From: CAZQRW01 sp964596115
GTDB taxonomy: Bacteria; Hydrothermota; UBA3072; B12-G15
Assembly: GCA_964596115.1 (NCBI GenBank)
Contig: CAZQRW010000001.1
Span: 16,333-80,332, forward strand
Direction of reading: 5' to 3'
Length of the DNA stretch: 64,000 nt
Shown: positions 8,671-17,308 of the stretch, piece after piece
How positions within the stretch are numbered: position 1 is the first letter of the stretch
Layout: each line of letters starts with the position of its first letter
Notes under the pieces: model-generated
Databases searched by the model: none
The model's input: only the letters and a program-made list of their open reading frames with translations
What the model was told of the DNA's origin: nothing
Program-made: the position numbers and the translations under genes

Positions 8671-11600
8671 TTACTTTACCCTTACGTAGTTATACCTATC
8701 AAATCCAAGAGGATGAGGAATAAATCCTTGCACATTTTTTCTTACAAGGAATATATTCACCCCATGATATAAGAAAACCCAGGGTGCATCTTCCACAATT
8801 TTTTCTTCTGCCTTCCGGTATATTTCGATTCTTCTCTTAGGATTTATCTCCCTCATTCCTTCCTCTATCAGTTTATCCACTTCTGCGTTATTATAGAAGG
8901 TGTTGTTCCCAGGATCACCTGCATTTTTTGAATGAAATAAAGGATATAGGAAATTATCAGGATCACCATTGTCAGAAGACCATCCAAGAATAAATAATTG
9001 ATGTTTTCCTTTATGTATTCTTTCTAAAAACTCCTTCCAGGGGAAAACATTTAATTCAATATTTATTCCGATTTTTTTGAATTCTTCTATTAAATATTCC
9101 CCTCTTTTTATATTAGCATTAGTATCACTTATATCAAGAAGATATGTATCTGGAAGACCGTTAGGATACCCTGCATCGTTGAGTAAATCCATAGCTTTTT
9201 CAGGGTTAAAAGAGTAAATGTCCAGATGTGGATTATACACATCCATAGCAGGGGGGAATATTCCATTTGCAGGTGTGCCAAGTCCATTGTCAAGATTTTT
9301 GATCATTCTATTCCTATCTACTGCAAAGTTCATTGCTTGTCTCACTCTTTTGTCTGAGAAGGGCAAATCTTTCTTTTGAAAATTAAAACCGAGGTATTGA
9401 ATGTCAAGTAAACTACCCTCAGTTAAAAATGGAGAAAGTTCTGGATTTTTCCTTGCTTCTACAACACTTGAAAGGGAAATATTAGCAATATCAACAATCC
9501 CTTCCCTAAAAAGGTCAATACTTCTCTGGGTTTTGTCTGTAATGATAAATTCGAGTCTTTCAAGGAAAGGAGAACCAAGCACGTACTCCTCAAATGGTTC
9601 AAATACAATTTTCTTAGTCCTTTCCCATGACAAAAGACGAAATGGACCTGTTCCAACAGGGCTTGATATAAAATCTTTTGAGTATTCAGGTAATATAGAG
9701 CCTCCGATTGTTGCGAGGTTTGCAAAAATTGGTATATAAGGATATTTGAGTTCTATCTCAATGAACTGATTTTCTGCAGCCTCTATACTTTTGACCGCAT
9801 CAAAGAAAAAAGCATTAGACGCAGAAAGAACTCTTTTGAGTGAGTAAACCACTTCATCTACACCTATATTCCTTCCAGAATGGTCTTTGATCCCCCTTTT
9901 AATCTTTAGCTGGAGTCTAGTAGTGTTATCCGACAATTTCATTTCTTCAATGAGGGAAGGAAAAACAGAAGTGCCAAGGCCAAACTCGAATAGACCTCTA
10001 TAAATTTGGTGAGCTACTTTATTAGAGGTGGTGTCTCCAATTTGAGCTGGATCTAATGTTATAGGATCACCCCCTAAATCGACTTTTAATACTCCACTAT
10101 GTTTTTTTTCTAATAGTGCAAACGATTTTATCTCATCGATGATTCCAAAAGTCACTTTTTTCTCTTCATCTATTTGTTTAACGACATCTTTAAAATTGTA
10201 AGCAATGCCAACAATTATCTCCGAGAATTCCCTAACAGTACTGGATATTATCTGGATCAGATCTCTTTGAGTACTCATAGACTGTCTTAATTCTTCAGTA
10301 ATTTGGATCATATAGTTTAGGTTCTCTTTATTTTCCTTAAGGGTCATTGATGATTTTTCTACGTTCTCTTTCCCTTTTGCAGCTGCATTTTTTAAAATGT
10401 TTAGATATTGTGAAGCTTTTCTGAACTCTCTGTTTATAATTTTAACGAAGTTATTAAGTTTAACGGACATACCCTTAAATTTATCTGTAAGGTTCTCCAT
10501 CTGTTCCACAATAACCATAAGTGAGTTTTGTCCCGCCCTTGCTGCTTCAAGTTTGGCATATAAAGAGAGAATTCTAAGATTTTCCACAATATTTAAGATA
10601 TTTATATTCATTTTTTTTAGAGATGACAGTGTATCGTTAGTCTCCTCTGTTTTTATCCGAATCTCTTTAAGGAATATTTCTAAATCATCAATAATTGAAC
10701 TTAAAGCAATTATGAATTTTTCAATATTTTCATTATTTTTCATAGAATTTTCAGAGTATTGCTTCAGGTTTGCTACCATTTCATCCAGATTTCTTAGCAC
10801 AATCTCCAGGTTTTCTACAGGTTCTGATTCAATAACCTTTTTCATCTTTAAAATTTCCAAGGTTTTTATCTCACCTTCAATGTTTTTCAATATAATTATA
10901 AAATTTTCCATACTCTTTTGTAGCTGTTCTATCGCAATATCATTAGTGCCAAATTCATCAGCCGCACTGGGCAATATGTTTTTACCATATTTCATAAGAA
11001 TTTCTACCATTGACTCCTTCTGGGAGGCAACAAAGTTTGCTCGATTTGAATTTAATAGTAATTTTTGAGATATAGCAATCAAGTTTTCTATCATACCTGA
11101 AATATCTGTGCGTATTTTTTCTTCATTTTCGCCCTGTTTTTTTATGCTTGAAGTGGTGTTTTCCATATTTTTGAAATTCTCATTTAAAAGGTTTATTTCA
11201 TCATTTACGCCTGCAAAAATTTCTTGAATGTTTTCTACTGGTGCATTAATTTTCTCAATGGATTCATTGATAGACTTAGAAAGTTCATCTATACTATTAA
11301 TATTTGACATTATTTTGTTTACAATGTCTGAAGATGTGCTAGTAAACTTGGAGAGTTCCATTGCGACAATCTCAAATCCTTTACCATGAATTCCCGAATG
11401 ATAAGCTTTTATTTCTGCATTTCTTGCAGTATCGAGACTAACACTATTTAATTTTTCCAGAGAGCCTAAAAGCGATGTAATTTTTTCACTCTCATCCTTT
11501 AAGTTTCCAATGCTTTTTGTTGTTTCTATAGCTGTTCCTGAGATGTTTTTTATAATTTCAACTACCTCCTTGAGTTGGCTTAATACTTTATATATAGTAA

Positions 11601-11826
11601 TTTTACTTTTTTGTGCAGTGGATGATATAGCCCCCATGGCTTCATTTAGCAGCTGCAACGATACAAATAGACTGTTGAGTTTATCCTTTAAGTTTTGAGC
11701 AAGTGAAGAACTTTTAAAACCAGTTGAAGAAACCTCTGAAAGAAAATTGATAATTGCATTTGTAATAATATTTACCCTTTCGAGACTGTTACCGAGGGTC
11801 TCTGTCATAATTATATCTTTTCCCAT
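8671..11826 (-). CDS. Soluble chemoreceptor: two MCP signalling hairpins fused to an OppA-type solute-binding domain
   Basis: This 1051-residue protein has no signal peptide or transmembrane helix. Residues 1-575 are coiled coil with two MCP-like signalling tips. The first is at about 136-155 (NAEIKAYHSGIHGKGFEIVA, matching the [20 protein letters not shown] type). The second is at about 420-440 (LSLYAKLEAARAGQNSL). Residues 578-1051 are a family-5 (SBP_bac_5, dipeptide/oligopeptide/nickel) binding domain, from GVLKVDLGGDPITLDPAQ through VGTGPFRLLSW and VRQAMNFAVDRNRMI to FILGWSSDNGDPDNFLYPLF. Such domains are normally exported, but here the domain should be cytosolic. It is the first gene of the operon and directly precedes cheW. 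No CheR/CheB is nearby, so methylation may not be used. The ligand is unknown. The frame is a single uninterrupted ORF. Confidence 0.88.
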   Translation of the reverse strand: MGKDIIMTETLGNSLERVNIITNAIINFLSEVSSTGFKSSSLAQNLKDKLNSLFVSLQLLNEAMGAISSTAQKSKITIYKVLSQLKEVVEIIKNISGTAIETTKSIGNLKDESEKITSLLGSLEKLNSVSLDTARNAEIKAYHSGIHGKGFEIVAMELSKFTSTSSDIVNKIMSNINSIDELSKSINESIEKINAPVENIQEIFAGVNDEINLLNENFKNMENTTSSIKKQGENEEKIRTDISGMIENLIAISQKLLLNSNRANFVASQKESMVEILMKYGKNILPSAADEFGTNDIAIEQLQKSMENFIIILKNIEGEIKTLEILKMKKVIESEPVENLEIVLRNLDEMVANLKQYSENSMKNNENIEKFIIALSSIIDDLEIFLKEIRIKTEETNDTLSSLKKMNINILNIVENLRILSLYAKLEAARAGQNSLMVIVEQMENLTDKFKGMSVKLNNFVKIINREFRKASQYLNILKNAAAKGKENVEKSSMTLKENKENLNYMIQITEELRQSMSTQRDLIQIISSTVREFSEIIVGIAYNFKDVVKQIDEEKKVTFGIIDEIKSFALLEKKHSGVLKVDLGGDPITLDPAQIGDTTSNKVAHQIYRGLFEFGLGTSVFPSLIEEMKLSDNTTRLQLKIKRGIKDHSGRNIGVDEVVYSLKRVLSASNAFFFDAVKSIEAAENQFIEIELKYPYIPIFANLATIGGSILPEYSKDFISSPVGTGPFRLLSWERTKKIVFEPFEEYVLGSPFLERLEFIITDKTQRSIDLFREGIVDIANISLSSVVEARKNPELSPFLTEGSLLDIQYLGFNFQKKDLPFSDKRVRQAMNFAVDRNRMIKNLDNGLGTPANGIFPPAMDVYNPHLDIYSFNPEKAMDLLNDAGYPNGLPDTYLLDISDTNANIKRGEYLIEEFKKIGINIELNVFPWKEFLERIHKGKHQLFILGWSSDNGDPDNFLYPLFHSKNAGDPGNNTFYNNAEVDKLIEEGMREINPKRRIEIYRKAEEKIVEDAPWVFLYHGVNIFLVRKNVQGFIPHPLGFDRYNYVRVK

Positions 11827-11832
11827 ATCTTA

Positions 11833-11862
11833 ATAATTACCATAGTTCAAAGCCAATGTCAA
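11833..11862 (-). promoter_or_regulatory. Probable promoter of the chemosensory operon, leaderless geometry
   Basis: A perfect TTGACA lies at 11857-11862 on the minus strand. An AT-rich -10 candidate (AATTAT or the overlapping TAATTA) lies 17-18 bases downstream and ends 6-7 bases before the ATG of the MCP-solute-binding gene. No Shine-Dalgarno precedes this ATG. The -10 match is only fair, so this is weaker than the lysS case. Confidence 0.45.
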
Positions 11863-11907
11863 TAGACAAAAATATGTCTGTCTTCATCACACTACAGAAT
11901 TTTAGAC

Positions 11908-11935
11908 TTGACTTTTGGAACATAAAAAATAAATT
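11908..11935 (+). promoter_or_regulatory. Promoter of the TPR lipoprotein gene
   Basis: TTGACT, a 16-base spacer and TAAATT are followed about 10 bases later by a strong Shine-Dalgarno (AAGGAGG) and the ATG at 11956. It lies back to back with the chemosensory promoter. Confidence 0.5.
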
Positions 11936-11955
11936 ACAGTAAAAAAGGAGGCTAT

Positions 11956-13011
11956 ATGCGAAGGAATATTTTGTTGTTAGTCACAGTTATTTTCATTGGT
12001 TTTTTATTCGTTGGTGGAGGTTGTGAGAGCCAGTACCTTACTGCAGGGAAAGTGTATAGGCAATCTGGTCAGTATGATAAGGCGATTGAGCAGTTTAAAC
12101 TGGCAATAAAAGCAGAACCTCAGAATGCAAAGGCTTACCTCTGGTTAGGGAGAACCTACGGAGATAAAAATATGTGGAAGGAAGCAGCAGAGAATTTTGA
12201 TAAGGCTTATAAGCTCAATAAAGAAGAAACTGCGAAAGAAATTAAAGCGGAGAAATCTATACCAAATCCATATTGGATTGCATATTATAATGCAGGTCTA
12301 ATGTGCTTTAAAGAAAAAGATTATGAAAATTCTAAGAAATATGTGGAGGATGCTCTCAAAATTGCAAGCAATAAAAAAGAAAAAACTGATACATATCTTC
12401 TCTATGGTTCCATTTTGAACGCTATGGGTGATGAGAAGGGAGCAATGGAAAAATATAAGGAAGTATTAAAGATTGACCCAAAAAATGCCCTGGCATATCA
12501 AAAAATAGGAGGTTATTATATTAATAATAACAAAATTAAAGAGAGTATTCCATACTTAGAAAAAGCAACGGAACTCGATTCAACGAATTCAAGTTTCTTT
12601 TTTATTCTTGGTTATGGTTATTTAAGAAATGGTGAAATGGAAAAGGCTGTGAATGCATTCAAACGCTCAATCGAAATTGATTCTACGAATGCTTCTGCAT
12701 ACCATGATCTGGCAATAACATATTTCAATATGAAAAAAATCAAGGAAGGAATAGAGCCACTTAAAAAGGCTATTGAACTTTACAATAAAAATGGTGTCCC
12801 CAATGATGATGCATATAACAGGCTTGGATTAGCTTATTACCAACTAAAGGATTATACTAATGCGATAAGTGTATCAAAAGAGGCACTGGAGAAAAACCCA
12901 AATAATTGTGAGGCGATAAAGATAATTGTTCAGTGTTATAGCGACCAGGGTCAGAGAAAATTGGGGGAGAAATACTACAAGATATTAAAAGAAAGATGTC
13001 CAAATCAATAA
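11956..13011 (+). CDS. TPR-repeat lipoprotein
   Basis: This 351-residue protein starts with a lipoprotein-type signal (MRRNILLLVTVIFIGFLFVGGGC). The lipobox is weak, because glycine stands where a Leu is usual, but Cys23 is followed by a mature Glu-Ser. The rest is about eight TPR units, for example YRQSGQYDKAIEQFKLAIK and YYQLKDYTNAISVSKEAL. It should be anchored to a membrane facing the periplasm and act in protein-protein contacts, as PilF/Pilotin- or BamD-like TPR lipoproteins do; none of these is specifically indicated. AAGGAGG lies five bases before the ATG. It is monocistronic: its own promoter is upstream and a strong terminator follows the stop at once. Confidence 0.75.
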   Translation: MRRNILLLVTVIFIGFLFVGGGCESQYLTAGKVYRQSGQYDKAIEQFKLAIKAEPQNAKAYLWLGRTYGDKNMWKEAAENFDKAYKLNKEETAKEIKAEKSIPNPYWIAYYNAGLMCFKEKDYENSKKYVEDALKIASNKKEKTDTYLLYGSILNAMGDEKGAMEKYKEVLKIDPKNALAYQKIGGYYINNNKIKESIPYLEKATELDSTNSSFFFILGYGYLRNGEMEKAVNAFKRSIEIDSTNASAYHDLAITYFNMKKIKEGIEPLKKAIELYNKNGVPNDDAYNRLGLAYYQLKDYTNAISVSKEALEKNPNNCEAIKIIVQCYSDQGQRKLGEKYYKILKERCPNQ

Positions 13012-13014
13012 GAC

Positions 13015-13041
13015 AATAGGGGGCTTTTGCCCCCTATTTTA
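13015..13041 (+). terminator. Rho-independent terminator of the TPR lipoprotein gene
   Basis: An almost perfect GC-rich hairpin (ATAGGGGGC, TTTT loop, GCCCCCTAT) is followed by TTTATATT. It begins three bases after the stop codon. It ends only a few bases before the ATG of the DUF1614 gene. Confidence 0.85.
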
Positions 13042-13045
13042 TATT

Positions 13046-13699
13046 ATGTTTTTTTTACCTCTCTCGATAATAGTATTCATTCTCTTTGTGCTTCTTTTCC
13101 CCATTTTTCTTATAATGCTGCAGTTTGGGATAGCAGGTGCAGTATTTTCCAAGCTTGGTCTCTCTCCTTCTATGGGAATTTTAATATACGCAATTTCTCT
13201 AATTGGGAGTGGTATAAACATCCCTATCGTAAAAAAATACAATGTGATTTCAAATAATACTGATTATTTTATCAAAAAATACCTGGGTTTTCCAAAATCA
13301 ATAAGTTATAGTGTGATTGCTATCAATGTAGGTGGAGCAATAATACCTATGCTATTGTCAATATACTTATTCAGATTTGTCCCTGTCTGGAGAATTATAG
13401 TTGCAACAGGGATTATAACAGCCATTGCTTACTTTATAGCAAAGCCTGTAACAGGAATAGGGATAACACTACCTGCACTGGTCCCGCCAATATTCAGTGC
13501 AATTATTAGCCTTCTTTTGTTCCCCCAGAATCCTGCTCCCCTTGCATATATTAGTGGCGTGATAGGAACATTGATTGGTGCAGATCTTTTACATCTCAAA
13601 GATGTCACAAAAATGGGAGTAGGTGTTATGAGTATAGGAGGAGCTGGGGTGTTCGACGGTATTTTTCTTGTAGGCATAATTGCAGTACTTCTTGCGTAG
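13046..13699 (+). CDS. DUF1614-family integral membrane protein
   Basis: This 217-residue protein has about six or seven hydrophobic helices. The family-like early block is FGIAGAVFSKLGLSPSMGIL followed by LIGSGINIPI, and a glycine-rich C-terminal region (MGVGVMSIGGAGVFDGIFLVGIIAVLLA) resembles DUF1614 (COG4089). The function of the family is unknown. The ATG has no Shine-Dalgarno and lies only about five bases after the upstream terminator hairpin, so it may be expressed by read-through. It converges with the radical SAM gene, with five bases between stops. The start is the first possible one, because the first membrane helix begins there. Confidence 0.65.
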   Translation: MFFLPLSIIVFILFVLLFPIFLIMLQFGIAGAVFSKLGLSPSMGILIYAISLIGSGINIPIVKKYNVISNNTDYFIKKYLGFPKSISYSVIAINVGGAIIPMLLSIYLFRFVPVWRIIVATGIITAIAYFIAKPVTGIGITLPALVPPIFSAIISLLLFPQNPAPLAYISGVIGTLIGADLLHLKDVTKMGVGVMSIGGAGVFDGIFLVGIIAVLLA

Positions 13700-13704
13700 A
13701 GTGA

Positions 13705-15078
13705 TCAAGATTTTGAGAGAAATCGACGCGGTAGTTTTATCAGTTTTTGTGGATAATTGCGGAGTGTCCAGATAAGTCTATGTTTTTTTATTGCCCTAAA
13801 AATTTCTTTTGTGAGCCATGATGGCCTCAGATAAAATAATGCGTAGGCTTTGGAGGTCAAATAACTGAGGTCCCTTGGTGTGAGATAATCTGTCTTAAAA
13901 ACACTGTGCATACCATCAAATAGATGCCAATCCTTTATAAAAATTCTATCCTTTACGAAGTCGTAAAGCGCAGTTCCTGGATACGGTGTAAGAACTGAAA
14001 ATTGTGCAGCATCCGCCTTGAGCTTTCTTGCAAAGGAAATCGTTTTATTAATCATCTTCTTTGTCTCTGAAACAGCCCCAAACATGAATGATGCCCAAAC
14101 TCTTATACCATATTTTTTTAGTAACCTGACTGCCTTTATAAAGATTTCTTTACCTTCTTTTTTATGATAGAATTTCAGAATTGTATCATCTGGGCTCTCC
14201 ATACCTATAAATATCATATAAGCACCTGATTTTGCCATTTTTTTCACCATATCCTCGTTTCTAACAATAATATCTGCCCTAGACAATGCCCACCAGGATA
14301 TATTCAGTTTTCTTTTTATTATCTCTTCACTTATAGCAATAGTTCTTTCAGGGCTAAGTGTAAAATTATCATCCATGAAGTCCACTGCTTTATAGCCATA
14401 CACATATTTTAATTGTTCAATTTCATCTACAACTGACCCTGGAGAGCGTGCCCTCCATCTTCTCCCCCCGAATAGAGAAGAAGAGCAGAAAAAACAATTA
14501 AATGGACAACCCCTTGAAGTTATCATTGTTGTCATAGGCATTTCATTTAAGTGCGTGTGGTACTTATCTAGCTTTAGCAATTCTCTTGCAGGAAAGGGAA
14601 GATCATCAATTGGATTTGGCGGTAACGCATTAGGAGTCCTTAAGATTTTACCATTGGATCTATAAGAAATACCATTGATTTCTTCTATTGGCTTTTTCTT
14701 TTCAATGTGTTTGACTAAATCGCGGAAGACATATTCGCCTTCGCCTCTGACTACGTAATCTATCAATCCTGTATTAAGCACATCTTCGTCCAGGAAGGTA
14801 GCATGGTAGCCACCCATAACTGTAGTAGCACCACTCATCTTTGCCTCTTTTGCTATTTTTAATGCCTCGGGATATGTTGGAGTTAAAGATGAAATTCCAA
14901 CGATAGAGTAGTCGGAGTAGTTTATAGGAGTAGTATCAACATTTTTATCGAGAATTTCAACATCATAATTATCATTTTTGAGAACTGCGGCAATATATGC
15001 AAGTCCAAGAGGGGGCATATCTGCACCGACTTCTGAATAAAGATCAAATGTAGGAGGATTTATCAATAATATCTTCAT
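13705..15078 (-). CDS. B12-binding-domain radical SAM protein
   Basis: Residues 1-140 form a cobalamin-binding-type Rossmann domain (MKILLINPPTFDLYSEVGADMPPLGLAYIA, then TVMGGYHATFLDEDVL), although the B12 axial histidine motif DxHxxG is not seen. The radical SAM domain at about 175-400 has the 4Fe-4S motif CPFNCFFC in TSRGCPFNCFFCSSSLFG. The 457-residue length fits the BchE/P-methylase/HpnJ-like superfamily, whose members act on lipids, tetrapyrroles or peptides; the substrate here cannot be read. A consensus promoter and AAAGGAAG site precede the ATG. The gene is alone on its transcript. Confidence 0.85.
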   Translation of the reverse strand: MKILLINPPTFDLYSEVGADMPPLGLAYIAAVLKNDNYDVEILDKNVDTTPINYSDYSIVGISSLTPTYPEALKIAKEAKMSGATTVMGGYHATFLDEDVLNTGLIDYVVRGEGEYVFRDLVKHIEKKKPIEEINGISYRSNGKILRTPNALPPNPIDDLPFPARELLKLDKYHTHLNEMPMTTMITSRGCPFNCFFCSSSLFGGRRWRARSPGSVVDEIEQLKYVYGYKAVDFMDDNFTLSPERTIAISEEIIKRKLNISWWALSRADIIVRNEDMVKKMAKSGAYMIFIGMESPDDTILKFYHKKEGKEIFIKAVRLLKKYGIRVWASFMFGAVSETKKMINKTISFARKLKADAAQFSVLTPYPGTALYDFVKDRIFIKDWHLFDGMHSVFKTDYLTPRDLSYLTSKAYALFYLRPSWLTKEIFRAIKKHRLIWTLRNYPQKLIKLPRRFLSKS

Positions 15079-15094
15079 TTATCTTCCTTTGTGT

Positions 15095-15122
15095 ATTATA
15101 TATGTAAATATGATATTGTCAA
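15095..15122 (-). promoter_or_regulatory. Consensus promoter of the radical SAM gene
   Basis: Perfect TTGACA and perfect TATAAT lie on the minus strand with a 16-base spacer. The predicted start is about ten bases before the ATG, and the short leader holds an AAAGGAAG Shine-Dalgarno. Confidence 0.8.
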
Positions 15123-15154
15123 TAATAGATTTTATGCATACTTATCGGAAACGT

Positions 15155-17308
15155 CTATAATGATTGGAGAATAAATGACTCTGGTGGAATGGATAATTGT
15201 ATGGGATGCTTTCCAAGGAATTCTGGGAATTTTACATCTTCTTTTATCTCATTTTTACTCTTGTTAATTCCTACTATTACCATATCACTAAAATATTTTT
15301 TTAGATATATGATGTAATTATCGTCTGTCTTTAGAAGGAAGAATCTTCCCCTTGAAAGCGAGGGATGAAGTTCTCTCGCCTTGCCGAGTTTTTTTACTGA
15401 GGAGAATAATTTTATTTCGTTATCACTAAGGCGATTGAATTTCATCATTCTCCTATTATCTGGATCTCCAGCACCAGGAAGTCCAATTTCGTCTCCATAG
15501 TATATTAGCGGATTGCCTGATTGTGTAAGTAGAAAAGCAAAAGCAAGTTCAGTCATCCTATAAGCCTTTTTTTTCGGTATACCCGGGGGATTGGAAAAGG
15601 CAATTTTCTTCTCATTCCCATTAAGGTCTCCATTGGCAAGGCTTATAAACCTACCAAAATCGTGAGTGCCCATAAGAGGTGCCCAAATACCCGTAGAAAA
15701 TTTGTTTATTGATTCCATAGTTTCCTGTGCCAAGTATTTAAAACTTTTATTATTACCAAAACAATCTCTAATTACCCAATAGAGAGGAAAATCAAATTGT
15801 CCATCAAGTTCTGCAGGCGAAATCCAATCCAATATTTTATCTCTTGAAGAGATCGTTTCACCTATGAACCATACCCTCTTCTTAAATTTTTTCTGAATGG
15901 CACACCTTAAATCTCTCCAGAATTTATGGGGGATATGTTTTACAGCATCGAGTCTGAACCCATCTGCGTTCGTTTTTGTAATCCAATATACTCCATACTT
16001 TACCATATATTGAATAGCACTATCTGAATTTTCGTAGTCAAAGGATGGAAGAAAAATATCAAACCATGTTGTGTACGGATATTTATCAAACTGTCTAATA
16101 TTTTTGGTCCCATCAGGTAAAATCAGGGAAGTAAACCAATTTTTGTGTTTTTTGTAAATGGGGTTTTCAATATGAGTATGGTTAAAAACCATGTCAAGAA
16201 ACACAAGGATTTTATGTTTATGTGCAGTTTTTACCAGTTTTTGTAATTCTGTCATTGTTCCAAATCTATCGTCAATGTTGTAAAAATCTACAGGCCAATA
16301 TCCGTGGTAACCAGTAAATTTTCTATGTGGTGGAAGGACATCCTTGTATGCCTTATCAGTATTTTTAATAGTTGGAGATATCCAGAGTAAACCTACGCCT
16401 AAAGAATCGAAATATCCACTCTCTATTTTCTTTGTAATTCCAACAAAATCCCCACCCATAAAATTTGCCCTGGGGTCAACTTCAGCATCCCTCACGGGTC
16501 TATCATTATCTTTTTTTCCATCAAAAAATCTATCCGTCATCGCAAAATAGATAATTCTTCCTTTGAAATCATTTTTGGGAAACGCAAAGGCAAATGGGAG
16601 AGACGGATTGCCTGCATTGTCTATGCCGATTATTCGAAAGAAATGTTTACCAATTCCAATTTTTAGTTTCAAGACGCCACTTTTTAAGGAGTATTTCTCT
16701 CGTGTAAGAATTTTGTCTCCATCAATTACAATAGCGTCTGTAACTGGTTTAGAAAAAGCAAAGGTAGACTCATTGATATCATTAACGAAAAAGTTATCAC
16801 CTTTAACCTCTACAACCGAGTTAAACCCTCCAAAACCGTCAGGAGACATTTTTGGGTTTTCAGGGTCTTGAACCCAATTTCCATCTATAACAAATTTATA
16901 CTGATAGGTTCCAGGGATAAGTTCTATCTGTTTCTCAAAATATTCCCCCATTTGTTCCATTTTGATGCTATGGGGATTAAAACTATTGAAGCTTCCTGCA
17001 AGATAGACGTTTTTTTCGTTGCCCTTTGATTTATATTTGAAGAGGACTTTTTTAGCCTTGCTGACTAATAACAAAATACTCTTAACAGAACTACCACCCG
17101 AAGTAAAGACAAATTTTAATTTTGCTTTTCCGATATTTTTTCTTAATAGAAAGAATACATTCCCTGATGACAGAGGAGATATATTTACGTTTGAGGAATC
17201 TAATACATATATATCTGAGATAGGTTCTATAAAATATTTTGAGAAATTGACAATTGTTGGTTCACCTACTGGAAGATTTAAAATTGGCAAAAAAAGGAGG
17301 CTATACAT
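15155..17308 (-). CDS. GH13 alpha-amylase-family enzyme with CBM48-like domain
   Basis: This 717-residue protein has a glycogen-binding CBM48/E-set domain at about 88-170 (VYLAGSFNSFNPHSIKM, YQYKFVIDGNWVQDP). The GH13 barrel lies at about 250-640 with all four motifs: DMVFNH, GFRLDAVKH (nucleophile Asp), FIGET (acid Glu) and MGTHD. A small all-beta C domain follows. The layout resembles cyclomaltodextrinase, neopullulanase or periplasmic amylases. The N-terminus MYSLLFLPILNLPVG is hydrophobic but has no basic residue, so export is uncertain. It overlaps the GH57 gene by eight bases and has no clear Shine-Dalgarno, so translation is probably coupled. It would act on alpha-glucans together with the branching enzyme. 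Confidence 0.88.
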   Translation of the reverse strand: MYSLLFLPILNLPVGEPTIVNFSKYFIEPISDIYVLDSSNVNISPLSSGNVFFLLRKNIGKAKLKFVFTSGGSSVKSILLLVSKAKKVLFKYKSKGNEKNVYLAGSFNSFNPHSIKMEQMGEYFEKQIELIPGTYQYKFVIDGNWVQDPENPKMSPDGFGGFNSVVEVKGDNFFVNDINESTFAFSKPVTDAIVIDGDKILTREKYSLKSGVLKLKIGIGKHFFRIIGIDNAGNPSLPFAFAFPKNDFKGRIIYFAMTDRFFDGKKDNDRPVRDAEVDPRANFMGGDFVGITKKIESGYFDSLGVGLLWISPTIKNTDKAYKDVLPPHRKFTGYHGYWPVDFYNIDDRFGTMTELQKLVKTAHKHKILVFLDMVFNHTHIENPIYKKHKNWFTSLILPDGTKNIRQFDKYPYTTWFDIFLPSFDYENSDSAIQYMVKYGVYWITKTNADGFRLDAVKHIPHKFWRDLRCAIQKKFKKRVWFIGETISSRDKILDWISPAELDGQFDFPLYWVIRDCFGNNKSFKYLAQETMESINKFSTGIWAPLMGTHDFGRFISLANGDLNGNEKKIAFSNPPGIPKKKAYRMTELAFAFLLTQSGNPLIYYGDEIGLPGAGDPDNRRMMKFNRLSDNEIKLFSSVKKLGKARELHPSLSRGRFFLLKTDDNYIIYLKKYFSDMVIVGINKSKNEIKEDVKFPEFLGKHPIQLSIPPESFILQSL

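Noticed and set aside
10397..11068. Long plus-strand open frame of 223 codons inside the chemoreceptor gene
   Set aside because: It is antisense to a well-supported coding region, is rich in Ser/Phe/Ile as expected for the complement of Glu/Lys-rich coiled coil, and has no ribosome site or family resemblance.
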